Shown: positions 42,601-51,732, counted from the stretch's first letter. The stretch: 64,000 nucleotides of DNA from Lysobacteraceae bacterium NML93-0399 (GCA_002307375.1 NTJI01000004.1:1-64000), one strand, 5' to 3'. The notes: generated by a model from the sequence alone, not told the origin. A program made the numbers and translations.

Positions 42601-43152
42601 ATGTCGCCCAAGGCCACTGTTTTCAAAGCCGAGTTGCAAGTCAGCGACATGGATCGGCATTACTACGCCCAGCACGACCTGGTGCTGGCGCAGCACCCGT
42701 CGGAAACCGAACTGCGCCTGATGGCGCGATTGATCGCCTATGCGCTCTTCGCGCACGAGCGGCTGGAATTCGGGCGCGGGCTGAGCAACGAGGACGAGCC
42801 GGACCTGTGCCTGCGCGACTACACCGGCGATGTGGAGTTGTGGATCGATCTGGGCCAGCCCGACGAGAGCCGGATCCGCAAGGCCTGCGCGCGGGCGCGA
42901 CAGGTGGTGGTGGTGAACTACAGCGGCAACGCGGCGGCGATCTGGTGGGACAAGAACGCCAATGCGCTCGGCCGCCTGAAGAACCTGACCGTCGTCGACT
43001 TCGATCCCGATTCGATCGAAGCGGCGGTCACGCTGTTGCAGCGGAGCATGCGCCTGACGGCCATGATCCAGGACGGCGAACTGCAGCTGATGAGCGAGTC
43101 GGCCACCATCGCGATGACGCCCAGCTGGCGGAAGCGAGCGGCACAGGGCTGA
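42601..43152 (+). CDS. yaeQ: YaeQ family protein
   Basis: 183 residues from ATG 42601. YaeQ family hallmarks: KATVFKAELQVSDMDRHYY, LAQHPSETELRLMARLIAYAL, EPDLCLRDYTGDVELWIDLG and MIQDGELQLMSE. The fold is related to PD-(D/E)xK nucleases, and the cluster around DLCLRDYTGDVELWIDLG fits that motif. Its role in the cell is uncertain. Divergent from the FGase operon with a 120-bp gap. Confidence 0.93.
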   Translation: MSPKATVFKAELQVSDMDRHYYAQHDLVLAQHPSETELRLMARLIAYALFAHERLEFGRGLSNEDEPDLCLRDYTGDVELWIDLGQPDESRIRKACARARQVVVVNYSGNAAAIWWDKNANALGRLKNLTVVDFDPDSIEAAVTLLQRSMRLTAMIQDGELQLMSESATIAMTPSWRKRAAQG

Positions 43153-43186
43153 CGCTCCAGTTGGCTCATCGTCGCGATACACGACG

Positions 43187-43337
43187 CCTTCCCCCGCCTG
43201 CGGGGGAAGGTTGGGATGGGGGCGGCTCCTCGGTTTCGTTGCGACCGTTCCTGCGCCGAGTCGGCGCACGAATCGAGGCCTGCGGCGCCTGACCGTTTGC
43301 CCCCACCCGACCCTCCCCGCACGCGGGGGAGGGCTTG
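43187..43337. repeat. Inverted pair of G/C-tract palindromic repeats
   Basis: Two related palindromes in opposite orientation. The first is CCTTCCCCCGC-CT-GCGGGGGAAGG (43187-43210) followed by a GGGATGGGGGC tail. The second (about 43298-43337) reads on the minus strand as an imperfect CCCTCCCC/GGGGAGGG hairpin with a GGGTGGGGGCAA tail. A third copy is at 60508-60557. The pair fills most of the 295-bp gap between yaeQ and the S46 peptidase gene, which otherwise shows no gene. It is an intergenic repeat of REP/BIME style and may also stop yaeQ transcription. Confidence 0.7.
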
Positions 43338-43447
43338 AAGCTCTCGGGTTTGCGCGACCCAGCGTCGGCGCGCGTGACCTGTGGCCGTTGCTCCGGCCGG
43401 CCCTGCGGGCTAGGGTCGCGGGCTGTTCCCGTCGCACCGGTTGCCGC

Positions 43448-45607
43448 ATGTTCACCCGATCCTTCCGCCGTCCCGTTCTCGCCGCGCTCGCAGCAAGTCT
43501 CGCCCTGTCCGCCATCGCCCATGCCGACGAAGGCATGTGGATGCCGACCCAGTTGCCCGAGATCGCCAAGCCGATGCGCGAAGCGGGCTTTCGTGGCCGC
43601 GCGGATGCGCTGGCCGATGTCACCGCGCCGCCGCTCAGCGCGGTGGTCAAGGTCGGCGGCGGCACCGGCGCCTTCGTCTCGGGCGATGGCCTGCTGCTGA
43701 CCAACCACCATGTGGCCTACGGGGTGATCCAGTACAACAGCAGCCCCGAGCGCAACATCATCGACGGCGGCTTCATCGCCGACGGCCGTGGCGACGAGCG
43801 GCCCTCGAATCCCGATTTCCGCGTGCTGGTGACGGTCGGCTTCGACAAGGTCACCGACGAAGTGCTGGCCGATGCGCGCGGCAAGGAGGGGCGGGCGTAT
43901 TTCGATGCGGTCGACGCCGCGACCAAGCGCATCGTCGCCGACTGCGAGCAGGATGGCGACGTGCGCTGCAGCGTCGCCAACATGTATTACGGCACCGACT
44001 TCTACCGCATCCGCCAGCTGGAACTGCGCGATGTGCGCCTGGTCTACGCGCCGCCGCGCGCGATCGGTAATTTTGGCGACGAGATCGACAACTTCATGTG
44101 GCCACGCCACAGCGGTGACTTCACTCTGCTGCGTGCCTACGTGGGGCGCGACGGCAAGCCGGCGGACTTCGATGCCGACAACGTGCCCTACACGCCGCCG
44201 GCGCACCTGCAGGTGGCCCGCGAGGGGCTGCACGCCGGCGACTACGCCATGCTGGCCGGCTATCCCGGCACCACGTTCCGCCACCGCACTGCGGCCGAAT
44301 TCGACGCCCAGGTCAATCGCGTGCTGCCGCAGCGCGTGGCGGTGTTCGATGCGCTGATCGAGGCGGTCGAAGCGGCAGGGCACGACGATGCCGACATCCG
44401 CACTCGCTACGCCTCGCAACTGCAGTCGCTGAAGAACAATCGCAAGCGCGCCGCCGGTGAGCTCGAAGGCCTGCAGCGCAGCGACGCGGTGCGACTGCGC
44501 AGCGAAGACGAAGCGGCGATGTTGGCCGCAACCGACGGCAACGATGCTGCCGACATCGCCAGGCTGCAGGCGATCCTTGCCCAATCCAGTGACGCCGGTG
44601 GTCGCGACCTGCTGCTGGGCCTGGTCGCGAGCCAGACCCAGCTGCTGCGCTCGGCGCTGCTGCTCGAACGCCTGCGCATCGAATCGGCCAAGTCCGATGA
44701 CGCGTCGCGCGAGACCGGCTACCAGCAGCGCGACCATGCGCTGATCGAAGGCGTGTTGCGTCAGGCCCAGCGCCGCTATGCGCCATCGGCGGAGAAGGCG
44801 CTGCTGCAGGTGCTGGTCTCGCGTTACCAGCAGTTGCCCGACGCCCAGCGCCTGCCGGCGTTCGATGCCGCGTTCGGCCGCACGCCCGAGTCGCTGGCCG
44901 CCGCGCTCGACACGGTCTATGCCAGCACCCGACTGGGCGATGAAAACGAGCGCCTGTCGCGCCTGGCAGACGCGCGCGCCGGCCGTCCGCTCGCCGCGGA
45001 CCCGCTGTTGACCCTGGCCGCGCAGATCGTCGCCGCGCAGCTCGACGCCGAGGATGCCCGCAAGACCCGCGACGGCGAGCAGTTGCGCCTGCGACCGGCC
45101 TACATGCGGGCGCTGTTCGCATGGCGCGCGCAGCAGGGACGGGCGGTCTACCCCGATGCCAACGGCACCCTGCGCGTGAGCTACGGGCGCGTGGAAGCAC
45201 TCGCGCCGCGCGATGCGGTGGCCTACGCGCCGGTGACCACGGTGGCCGGCATCGTCGAGAAGCACACCGGCCAGGTGCCGTTCGATGCGCCGCAGCCGCT
45301 GCTCGACGCCATCGCCCGCAGCGATTTCGCTGGCACCGCCGACGCCACGCTCGGCGCGCAGCCGGTGAACTTCCTGACCAACCTCGACACCACCGGCGGC
45401 AACTCCGGCTCGCCGGTGCTCGATGCGCGCGGCCAACTGGTGGGTCTGAACTTCGACAGCAACTGGGAATCGGTCAGTGCCAGCTGGTGGTTCGACCCGC
45501 GCTACAAGCGTGCGATCCACGTCGACATGCGTTACATGCGCTGGCTGATGGACAAGGTGTATCCGGCGCCGGCGCTGCTGGAGGAGATGGGCGTGCCGGC
45601 CCGCTGA
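43448..45607 (+). CDS. S46-family dipeptidyl aminopeptidase
   Basis: 719 residues. A signal peptide (cleavage near IAHADEG, so that the mature N-terminus starts DEGMW, as usual for S46) is followed by a chymotrypsin-fold protease with an inserted helical domain. The catalytic His is in TNHHVAYG, the Asp region is around FMWPRHSGDF, and the Ser is in TGGNSGSPVLD. The S1 specificity position, Arg in Asp/Glu-specific DPP11 and Gly in DPP7, appears to be Ser here (LNFDSNWESVS). Periplasmic release of dipeptides from oligopeptides. Confidence 0.94.
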   Translation: MFTRSFRRPVLAALAASLALSAIAHADEGMWMPTQLPEIAKPMREAGFRGRADALADVTAPPLSAVVKVGGGTGAFVSGDGLLLTNHHVAYGVIQYNSSPERNIIDGGFIADGRGDERPSNPDFRVLVTVGFDKVTDEVLADARGKEGRAYFDAVDAATKRIVADCEQDGDVRCSVANMYYGTDFYRIRQLELRDVRLVYAPPRAIGNFGDEIDNFMWPRHSGDFTLLRAYVGRDGKPADFDADNVPYTPPAHLQVAREGLHAGDYAMLAGYPGTTFRHRTAAEFDAQVNRVLPQRVAVFDALIEAVEAAGHDDADIRTRYASQLQSLKNNRKRAAGELEGLQRSDAVRLRSEDEAAMLAATDGNDAADIARLQAILAQSSDAGGRDLLLGLVASQTQLLRSALLLERLRIESAKSDDASRETGYQQRDHALIEGVLRQAQRRYAPSAEKALLQVLVSRYQQLPDAQRLPAFDAAFGRTPESLAAALDTVYASTRLGDENERLSRLADARAGRPLAADPLLTLAAQIVAAQLDAEDARKTRDGEQLRLRPAYMRALFAWRAQQGRAVYPDANGTLRVSYGRVEALAPRDAVAYAPVTTVAGIVEKHTGQVPFDAPQPLLDAIARSDFAGTADATLGAQPVNFLTNLDTTGGNSGSPVLDARGQLVGLNFDSNWESVSASWWFDPRYKRAIHVDMRYMRWLMDKVYPAPALLEEMGVPAR

Positions 45608-45695
45608 TCGCCCGGCCGGACGTCGGTCTGCCGGCGTTCGGCTGCGGAAGCGGGATTGGCCGCACAATGCCCGCCCGGACGATGCGCGAGGCGCC

Positions 45696-46553
45696 ATGAA
45701 GATCCCGCAGGGACTGCAACCACTGATCGACGACGGCATCGTCGACGCCGTATTGCGCCCGCTCAAGAGCGGCAAGGAGGCCTCGGTCTACGTCGTGCGC
45801 TGTGGCGAGGAGGTGCGCTGCGCCAAGGTCTACAAGGACATGGCCCAGCGCAGCTTCCAGGCGCGGGTGCAGTACCAGGAAGGCCGCAAGGTGCGCGGCA
45901 GCCGCGAGCAGCGGGCCATAGGCAAGGCGACGAAGTTCGGCCGCCGCGAGCAGGAAGCCGCGTGGAAGACGACCGAGGTCGATGCGCTGTACGCGTTGTT
46001 CGACGCCGGTGTGCATGTGCCGCGCCCGTACGGGTTTTTCCACGGCGTGTTGCTGATGGATCTGGTCACCGATGCCGAGGGTTTCAGCGCGCCGCGGCTG
46101 GCCGAAGTCGAACTGGAGCCGGCAGTGGCCCGCGACTGGCATGCGCAGCTGGTGCGCGATGTCGCGCGGATGCTGGTGCTGGGCATGGTCCACGGCGACC
46201 TGTCCGAGTACAACGTGCTGGCCACGCCGGACGGCCCTGTGCTGATCGATTTCCCGCAGGTCGTCAGCGCCGCCGGCAACAACGCCGCGCGCGAGATGCT
46301 GCTGCGCGACGTGCACAACATCCGCGACACGCTCGCGCGCTTCGCGCCGGAGCTGGCCGACACGCATTACGGCGAGGAAATGTGGAAGCTCTACGAGGCC
46401 GGCGCGCTTCAGGCCGACACGCCGCTGACCGGACGTTTCGTGTTCGACACCCGCAGGGCCGACACGCGCGGTGTGCTGTGGTCGATCGAGGACGCGCGCC
46501 AGGAAGCGGTGATCCGCCAGCAGGGGCGCGACGAGGCAGATGCGGCCGACTGA
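45696..46553 (+). CDS. RIO1-type serine protein kinase
   Basis: 285 residues with GAGG shortly before the ATG. Kinase motifs of the RIO family: PLKSGKEASVYVV (glycine-rich loop substitute), CAKVYK (ATP Lys), the catalytic loop VHGDLSEYNVL, and the metal motif IDFPQ in place of DFG. The Arg/Lys-rich segment at about 55-90 resembles the flexible loop of RIO1. Bacterial RIO kinases are poorly understood; archaeal/eukaryotic ones act in small-subunit ribosome maturation. The 3' end overlaps the pseudouridine synthase gene by 14 bp. Confidence 0.9.
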   Translation: MKIPQGLQPLIDDGIVDAVLRPLKSGKEASVYVVRCGEEVRCAKVYKDMAQRSFQARVQYQEGRKVRGSREQRAIGKATKFGRREQEAAWKTTEVDALYALFDAGVHVPRPYGFFHGVLLMDLVTDAEGFSAPRLAEVELEPAVARDWHAQLVRDVARMLVLGMVHGDLSEYNVLATPDGPVLIDFPQVVSAAGNNAAREMLLRDVHNIRDTLARFAPELADTHYGEEMWKLYEAGALQADTPLTGRFVFDTRRADTRGVLWSIEDARQEAVIRQQGRDEADAAD

Positions 46554-47463
46554 TCCGGCGCGGCCACACACACGGTTCCGGTTTCCGGTGCGCGATGGCG
46601 TACCGGCCAGTCGGCTCCAGTTGCCGCCCGGTCCCTGGGCGACGGTGCTCGACGCTCTGGTCGCGCGCTTCCCGCAGGTGTCCGAGGCCACATGGCGCGC
46701 TCGCATCGAGCGGGGCAGGGTGCTCGATGCCGATGGCGCGCCGATCTTGCTCGACACGCCGTACCGCGTGGGCGCGGAGATCGGGTACTACCGGGAAGTC
46801 GACGACGAACCAGTGATCGAGGCGGTCGAGCGCATCGTGCATGCCGATGCGCATCTGGTCGTTGCCGACAAGCCGCACGGCCTGCCGGTCGCACCGACTG
46901 GCACGTTCGTCACCCAGACGCTGCTCACGCGGCTGATCGCGCGGTTCGGCAATCCCGACCTGGTGCCGCTGCATCGCATCGATCGCGGAACCGCAGGCCT
47001 GGTGCTGTTCTCGGCCGATCCGGCGAGTCGCGCGCGCTATCAGGCGCTGTTTCGCGAGTCGCGAATCGTCAAGACCTACGAAGCCCTGGCACCGCCGTTG
47101 CCGAACCTTGCGTTTCCACTGACGCGGTGCAGCCGCATCGAGCGCGGCGAGCCGTTCTTCCGCATGCGCGAAGCCGACGGCCCGCCCAACAGCGAAACGC
47201 ACGTCGACGTACTGGCGCGCGATGTCCACACATGGCGCTATGCGCTATCGCCGGTGAGCGGGCGCAAGCATCAGTTGCGCGTGCACATGGCCGCGCTCGG
47301 CGCGCCGATCCTGCACGATCCCTGGTATCCGGTACTGCGCGAAGCGGATGACGCGCCCGCAGGCCCGCTGCAGTTGTTGGCGCGCCGGCTCGCCTTCGAT
47401 GACCCGCTCGATGGCCGTGCGCGCGTGTTCGAATCAGGCTTCGCGCTGACCGGGCGCCGCTAG
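46540..47463 (+). CDS. RluA-family pseudouridine synthase
   Basis: 307 residues. Catalytic motif HRIDRGTAGLVLF (Asp nucleophile), upstream IVHADAHLVVADKPHGLPV, and the downstream SPVSGRKHQLRVHMAALG plus ILHDPWYP typical of the RluA branch. The N-terminal segment (TVLDALVARFPQVSEATW) resembles a degenerate S4-like domain. Target RNA site unknown. Overlap with the RIO kinase gene implies coupled expression. Confidence 0.92.
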   Translation: MRPTDPARPHTRFRFPVRDGVPASRLQLPPGPWATVLDALVARFPQVSEATWRARIERGRVLDADGAPILLDTPYRVGAEIGYYREVDDEPVIEAVERIVHADAHLVVADKPHGLPVAPTGTFVTQTLLTRLIARFGNPDLVPLHRIDRGTAGLVLFSADPASRARYQALFRESRIVKTYEALAPPLPNLAFPLTRCSRIERGEPFFRMREADGPPNSETHVDVLARDVHTWRYALSPVSGRKHQLRVHMAALGAPILHDPWYPVLREADDAPAGPLQLLARRLAFDDPLDGRARVFESGFALTGRR

Positions 47464-47469
47464 CCCGGC

Positions 47470-48720
47470 TCAGGCTGCCGACGCCTCGCGTCGCAGCCAC
47501 GACAGCACGCCGTCCACGGCCACTGCCGCGCTCGCATAGCAGGCCGTGAGCAGATAACCGCCCGTCGGCGCCTCCCAGTCCAGCATTTCGCCGGCGACGA
47601 ACACACCCGGCAGCGCGTCGAGCATCAGGCCGTCGTCGAGCGCGTCGAGACGCACGCCGCCGGCGCTGCTGATGGCTTCCTCGATCGGGCGGGGCGCGAT
47701 GAGCCGCAGCGGCAGGCGCTTGATCGCCGCGGCGACACGCGCCGGGTCATCGAACGCGTCGCGTGCGAGCACCTCGAACAGCAGCGCGCTCTTGGCGGCG
47801 TCGAGTCCGCTGGCGCGACGCAGGTGCTCACCGATGCTGCGGCGTCCGCGCGGTCGCGACAGCTCGCCCGTCAGGCGCTCGAGGTCCCGACCGGGCGCGA
47901 GATCGAGTTCCAGCAGCGCGCTGCCGTGCCGTGCGATCGCGTCGCGCAACGCGCCGGAGATCGCATAGATCGCGCTGCCTTCGATGCCGGTTGCGGTTAG
48001 CACGCATTCGCCCTGCAGGCTGCGCGCGGCGCCATCGGCATCGGTCCAGTGCAGCACCACCGGCTTGAGAGGCGCGCCCGCATGGCGCTCGGCCAGGTGC
48101 GCGCTCCAGCCGATGTCGAAGCCGCAATTGGCCGGCACCAGCGGTGCGACGTCGACGCCGCGCTCGATGAGCAACGGCTGCCAGCGTCCATCGCTGCCGA
48201 GCTGCGGCCAGCTGCCGCCGCCCAGCGCGAGCAGCGTCGCATCGGCTGCATGTACCTGCAGCCCGTCCGGCGTCTCGAACCGAAGCGCGCCCTGGGCATT
48301 CCAGCCACACCAGCGGTGCTGCATGTGGAATCGCACACCGTCCTCGCGCAGTTGGCGCACCCAGCCGCGCAACAGGGGCGCGGCCTTGAGATCTTCGGGA
48401 AACACGCGCCCCGAGCTGCCCACGAACGTCGGCACGCCGCGTGCCGACGACCATGCGCGCAGCGCCTGCGCATCGAACCGGTCGAGCCAGCGCGTCACCG
48501 TCGTCGCCTGCGTGCCGTAACGCGCATCAAAGTCCGGCCGTGGCTCGGAGTGGGTGAGGTTCAGCCCGCCCTTGCCCGCGATCAAGAACTTGCGCCCCAC
48601 CGAGCCCTTGGCATCGAACAGGTCGACCTCCAGGCCCGCCGCACGCGCGCGTTCGGCCGCAAACAGGCCGGCCGGCCCGCCACCGACGATGGCGAGCCGC
48701 GAGGGACGTGGTTGCGACAC
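47470..48720 (-). CDS. BaiN/HI0933-type flavoprotein (TIGR03862-like)
   Basis: 416 residues from GTG 48720, only one base after the stop of the VOC gene. FAD-binding N-terminus AIVGGGPAGLFAAE, the diagnostic GRKFLIAGKGGLNLTHS, LALGGGSWPQLGSDG in the middle, and the C-terminal FAD loop GVFVAGEMLDWEAPTGGYLL. Members of this family are predicted NAD(P)/FAD oxidoreductases; the substrate is unknown in this subgroup. Confidence 0.92.
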   Translation of the reverse strand: MSQPRPSRLAIVGGGPAGLFAAERARAAGLEVDLFDAKGSVGRKFLIAGKGGLNLTHSEPRPDFDARYGTQATTVTRWLDRFDAQALRAWSSARGVPTFVGSSGRVFPEDLKAAPLLRGWVRQLREDGVRFHMQHRWCGWNAQGALRFETPDGLQVHAADATLLALGGGSWPQLGSDGRWQPLLIERGVDVAPLVPANCGFDIGWSAHLAERHAGAPLKPVVLHWTDADGAARSLQGECVLTATGIEGSAIYAISGALRDAIARHGSALLELDLAPGRDLERLTGELSRPRGRRSIGEHLRRASGLDAAKSALLFEVLARDAFDDPARVAAAIKRLPLRLIAPRPIEEAISSAGGVRLDALDDGLMLDALPGVFVAGEMLDWEAPTGGYLLTACYASAAVAVDGVLSWLRREASAA

Positions 48721-48721
48721 C

Positions 48722-49060
48722 TCAATGGCCCTGCTGGAACGCCAGCACGTAACCGTTGCAGTCGACGATGCCGAACTCGCGTGCACCATAGGGCATGTCC
48801 TGCAGCGTCCAGGCCAGCGATGCGCGGCCCTGCGCCTGTGCGAACGTGGCCTCGATATCGGCGACGGTGAAGTACAGCGTGCCGGTGAGCGTGGGCGCGC
48901 GGTTCCACAGGTCGGCGGCGGTGAACACCAGTCGCGCGCCGTGGCCGGTGACGGTCAGGGTGTCGCCATTCGAGGCCGAAGCCTTGAAGCCGGGCAGTGC
49001 GGCATAGAACGCGGCGGTCCGCTCCAGGTCGGTGCAGCGCAGCAGCAGGGTCAGGGCCAT
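48722..49060 (-). CDS. VOC family protein
   Basis: 112 residues, a short glyoxalase/bleomycin-resistance fold protein: LLLRCTDLERTAAFYAALPG, LTGTLYFTVADIEATF, GAREFGIVDCNGYVLAFQQ. First gene of a tight pair with the BaiN-like flavoprotein. The metal-ligand pattern is incomplete (no His in the first strand), so it may be a binding rather than catalytic protein. Confidence 0.88.
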   Translation of the reverse strand: MALTLLLRCTDLERTAAFYAALPGFKASASNGDTLTVTGHGARLVFTAADLWNRAPTLTGTLYFTVADIEATFAQAQGRASLAWTLQDMPYGAREFGIVDCNGYVLAFQQGH

Positions 49061-49173
49061 GGAGATCCTCCGGGGGAAGTGCGCGCATTATGACCGCGGC
49101 GCCGCTCATGCCCCGGCAACGCGGGGGTTGCTAGGCTCCGCGGCACTTCAACAGAGCGATGCAGGAGTCCGTC

Positions 49174-49437
49174 ATGGCGACCGGTTGGGCCGGCGACGGC
49201 GCGGTACAGGATCAGATCGACGCCACGGTGAGCGACGCGATCAAGCGCGCGCGCAGCCAACTGCGCAGCGGGCCGGGACTCACGCACTGCGAGGAATGCG
49301 ATAACCCGATTCCCGAGGCGCGCCGTCGCGCCGTGCCCGGGGTGCGCCTGTGCGTCGAATGCCAAGCCGCGCACGACGATGCCGACGGACACAGCGGCTA
49401 CAACCGCCGCGGCAGCAAGGACAGCCAGTTGCGCTGA
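49174..49437 (+). CDS. DksA/TraR-type zinc-finger protein (YbiI-like)
   Basis: 87 residues from ATG 49174, with AGGAG seven bases upstream; an in-frame ATG five codons earlier lacks a site. The start MATGWAGDGAVQDQIDATV is YbiI-like. The C4 zinc finger is CEEC ... CVEC with the DksA signature IPEARRRAVPGVRLC. It lacks the long coiled coil with the DxxDxA tip of DksA, so a direct DksA-like polymerase effect is doubtful. Confidence 0.9.
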   Translation: MATGWAGDGAVQDQIDATVSDAIKRARSQLRSGPGLTHCEECDNPIPEARRRAVPGVRLCVECQAAHDDADGHSGYNRRGSKDSQLR

Positions 49438-49523
49438 ATGCGACGTGCACCGCGTCTCGACGCGACGCGTGGGATAAGGTGCGCCCGCCAGCCGGCGGGT
49501 CAACATTCGTCCCGGAGCCGTGC

Positions 49524-50564
49524 ATGCCAGCGTCGCAGGATCTTGTTCCATTCACCCGCAAGGTCCTGATCGTCCTCGCTCTCGTCGCAGTCCTGGTCCT
49601 GGCCTGGGCCTTGTTGCCGGTCTTCATGATCGTCTTCGGCGCGATTGTCTTCGCCGCTCTGCTGCTGTCGCTGTCGCATCTGCTGCAACGCGTCGCGCCG
49701 CTGTCGCCGGGCATTTCACTGGCCATCGTGCTGGTGCTGCTCACCGGCGGTTTCGCGTTGCTGATGTGGCTGTTCGGCGCGCAGGTGGCGGGCGAACTGT
49801 CGGCGCTCACCGAAGCGCTGCCCGGTGCCTATACGCAGTTCGAACGCTGGCTCGAGAGCACCAGCGTCGGCAGTCTGGTCGGTGAGCAGCTGGATTCGCT
49901 GCGCGACAACATCGGTCGCATGGTCACCAGTGCCGGCGCGATCGCGATGACGGTGTCCGGTGGGCTGGTCGACCTGCTGCTGGTCATCGTCGGCGCGATC
50001 TACATCGCCGCGCAGCCGCAGCTGTATCGCAACGGCCTGTTGCTGCTGGTGCCCGGCAGCGTGCGCGCCGTCGCCGCCGACGCGCTGGATGCGAGCGGGC
50101 GCGCCCTGCGCCTGTGGCTGGGAGGGCAGCTGGTGGCGATGCTGCTGGTCGGCGTGCTCACCGGCATCGGCCTGTGGCTGCTCGGCGTGCCCGGCGCGTT
50201 CGCGCTGGCGCTGATCGCGTTCCTGTTCGATTTCGTGCCGATCATCGGCCCCATAGCCGCTGCAATCCCGGCGATCCTGCTCGGCTTCACCGTGAATCCG
50301 CAGACCGGCTTCGCGACCGCGGCGCTGTACCTGGTGATCCAGCAGATCGAAGGCAACATCCTGCAGCCGCTGATCCAGCAGCGGGCGGTCGAACTGCCGC
50401 CGGCGCTGCTGCTGTTCTCGCTCGTGGTGTTCGGCAGTCTGCAGGGCGCGGCCGGATTGCTGCTCGCAGCGCCGCTGACGGTGGTGCTCTACGTGCTGGT
50501 CAAGCAGCTCTACGTGCGCGAGACCCTGGGCGAGAACGTGTCGGTGCCCGGCGAGAACAGCTGA
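49524..50564 (+). CDS. AI-2E family transporter (PerM-like permease)
   Basis: 346 residues with about seven or eight membrane helices. Family features: two N-terminal helices, a central soluble helical stretch (about 85-150, FERWLESTSVGSLVGEQLD), and the highly hydrophobic C-terminal half with FVPIIGPIAAAIPAILLG, QQIEGNILQPLIQ and GAAGLLLAAPLTVVLYV. Some members export AI-2, others act as Na+/H+ antiporters, so the substrate is open. Confidence 0.92.
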   Translation: MPASQDLVPFTRKVLIVLALVAVLVLAWALLPVFMIVFGAIVFAALLLSLSHLLQRVAPLSPGISLAIVLVLLTGGFALLMWLFGAQVAGELSALTEALPGAYTQFERWLESTSVGSLVGEQLDSLRDNIGRMVTSAGAIAMTVSGGLVDLLLVIVGAIYIAAQPQLYRNGLLLLVPGSVRAVAADALDASGRALRLWLGGQLVAMLLVGVLTGIGLWLLGVPGAFALALIAFLFDFVPIIGPIAAAIPAILLGFTVNPQTGFATAALYLVIQQIEGNILQPLIQQRAVELPPALLLFSLVVFGSLQGAAGLLLAAPLTVVLYVLVKQLYVRETLGENVSVPGENS

Positions 50565-50591
50565 CGCTCGGGCACCGAACGCGCGAATGGC

Positions 50592-51200
50592 TCAGATGTC
50601 GAGCGGGTCGTGGCCGGCCGCGCCCGTGCGCTGGGCGGGCAGGGCGCCGCCACGCCAGCGGCGCAGCGCCCGCTGGAAGAACAGGCTGTTGGGAATCTGC
50701 AGGCAGGTGCCCGCGCCATCTCCCTCATCGGTTTCGCGCAGCGTGGTGTAGACGAGATTGATGTCGACCACCTGGCCGCGCAGCCCGGGTTTATCGCCGT
50801 TTTCCAGCAGCTCGACGTGGTCGTAGAGCCGGAACGGGCGCGTGGTGAGGATCAGCATCGTGCAGAAGATGTTCGACAGCACGCTCCACGCAGCGAAGAA
50901 CGCCACCGCCGCAACCGCGGCAAAACCGGTGAAGGCCGTCCACAGCACGGTGCCCGATACGCCCATGCGTTCCAGTACCAGCAGCAGCGCGGCGGCATAG
51001 ATCAGGAACGAGGCGATACGACGCCCGCCGACCACCGCCTCGGGCGGCAGCGTGTAGCGGTTCCCGATGCGTTCGATCAGTCTGCGGACCAGCAGGCGCA
51101 ACAGCCATGCCACGAGGAAGATCAGCAGGATTTGGCCGACCGGGATGACGATGTCGAGCCAGTCGTGCAGCCACACGGGCAGGCGGTCCTTGAAACGCAC
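50592..51200 (-). CDS. Small MscS-type mechanosensitive channel
   Basis: 202 residues from GTG 51200 with GAGGGG seven bases upstream; an ATG 18 codons further 5' is a less likely start. N-terminal helices (IVIPVGQILLIFLVAWLLRLL, IASFLIYAAALLLVLERMG), pore helix region FAAVAAVAFFAAWSVLSNIF and the start of the beta domain (RPFRLYDHVELL, GQVVDINLVYTTLRE). The C-terminal alpha/beta portion of MscS is missing, making it a short variant. Inner membrane. Confidence 0.87.
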   Translation of the reverse strand: MRFKDRLPVWLHDWLDIVIPVGQILLIFLVAWLLRLLVRRLIERIGNRYTLPPEAVVGGRRIASFLIYAAALLLVLERMGVSGTVLWTAFTGFAAVAAVAFFAAWSVLSNIFCTMLILTTRPFRLYDHVELLENGDKPGLRGQVVDINLVYTTLRETDEGDGAGTCLQIPNSLFFQRALRRWRGGALPAQRTGAAGHDPLDI

Positions 51201-51329
51201 GCGCGGTCCCCTCGACGGCGCCGATCGCGCCGGCGCGCATTCTACGCCGCGCACACCCTCACCCGATGCCGGCCTGCGCCGATGCGCGCGTTACCATGCG
51301 CGCCACGTCATGCGCGAAGAGGACACCCC

Positions 51330-51713
51330 GTGAGCACCATCCTGGCCCCGGTATCGATCGGCGAACTCGCCGACAAGATCACCATCCTCGAGATCAAGGC
51401 CGAGCGCATCGACGATCCGCAGAAGCTGCAGAACGTGCGCACCGAACTCGATGGACTGCTGCCGCTGTGGGCGTCGATCGCCGATGGGCATGCCGAGCTG
51501 GCGGAACTGAAACTCGCCCTGCGCGAGGCCAATACACGGATGTGGGACGTGCAGGACGCCTTGCGCGCGAAGGAAGCGGCGCAGGATTTCGGCGACGCGT
51601 TCATCATGCTCGCGCGTGCGGTCGCCAAACACAACGGCGACCGCGTCGCGGTCAAGAACCAGATCAACCGGCTGGCCGGCTCGCGCTTCGTCGAAGAGAA
51701 GCAATACCGCTGA
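51330..51713 (+). CDS. DUF6165 protein
   Basis: 127 residues from GTG 51330 with GAGGA upstream. Almost entirely helical and charged: APVSIGELADKITILEIKAE, LQNVRTELDGLLPLWASI, NTRMWDVQDALRAKEAAQDF, FIMLARAVAKHNGDRVAVK. The pattern matches DUF6165, found near glycan or LPS genes in some bacteria, but function is unknown. A hairpin at 51733-51758 follows. Confidence 0.85.
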   Translation: MSTILAPVSIGELADKITILEIKAERIDDPQKLQNVRTELDGLLPLWASIADGHAELAELKLALREANTRMWDVQDALRAKEAAQDFGDAFIMLARAVAKHNGDRVAVKNQINRLAGSRFVEEKQYR

Positions 51714-51732
51714 GCGGGGCCCGGAAAGCAGA

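Noticed and set aside
43166..45775. An 869-codon minus-strand frame opposite the S46 peptidase
   Set aside because: No domain recognisable; the plus strand carries an intact S46 peptidase with signal peptide and catalytic residues.
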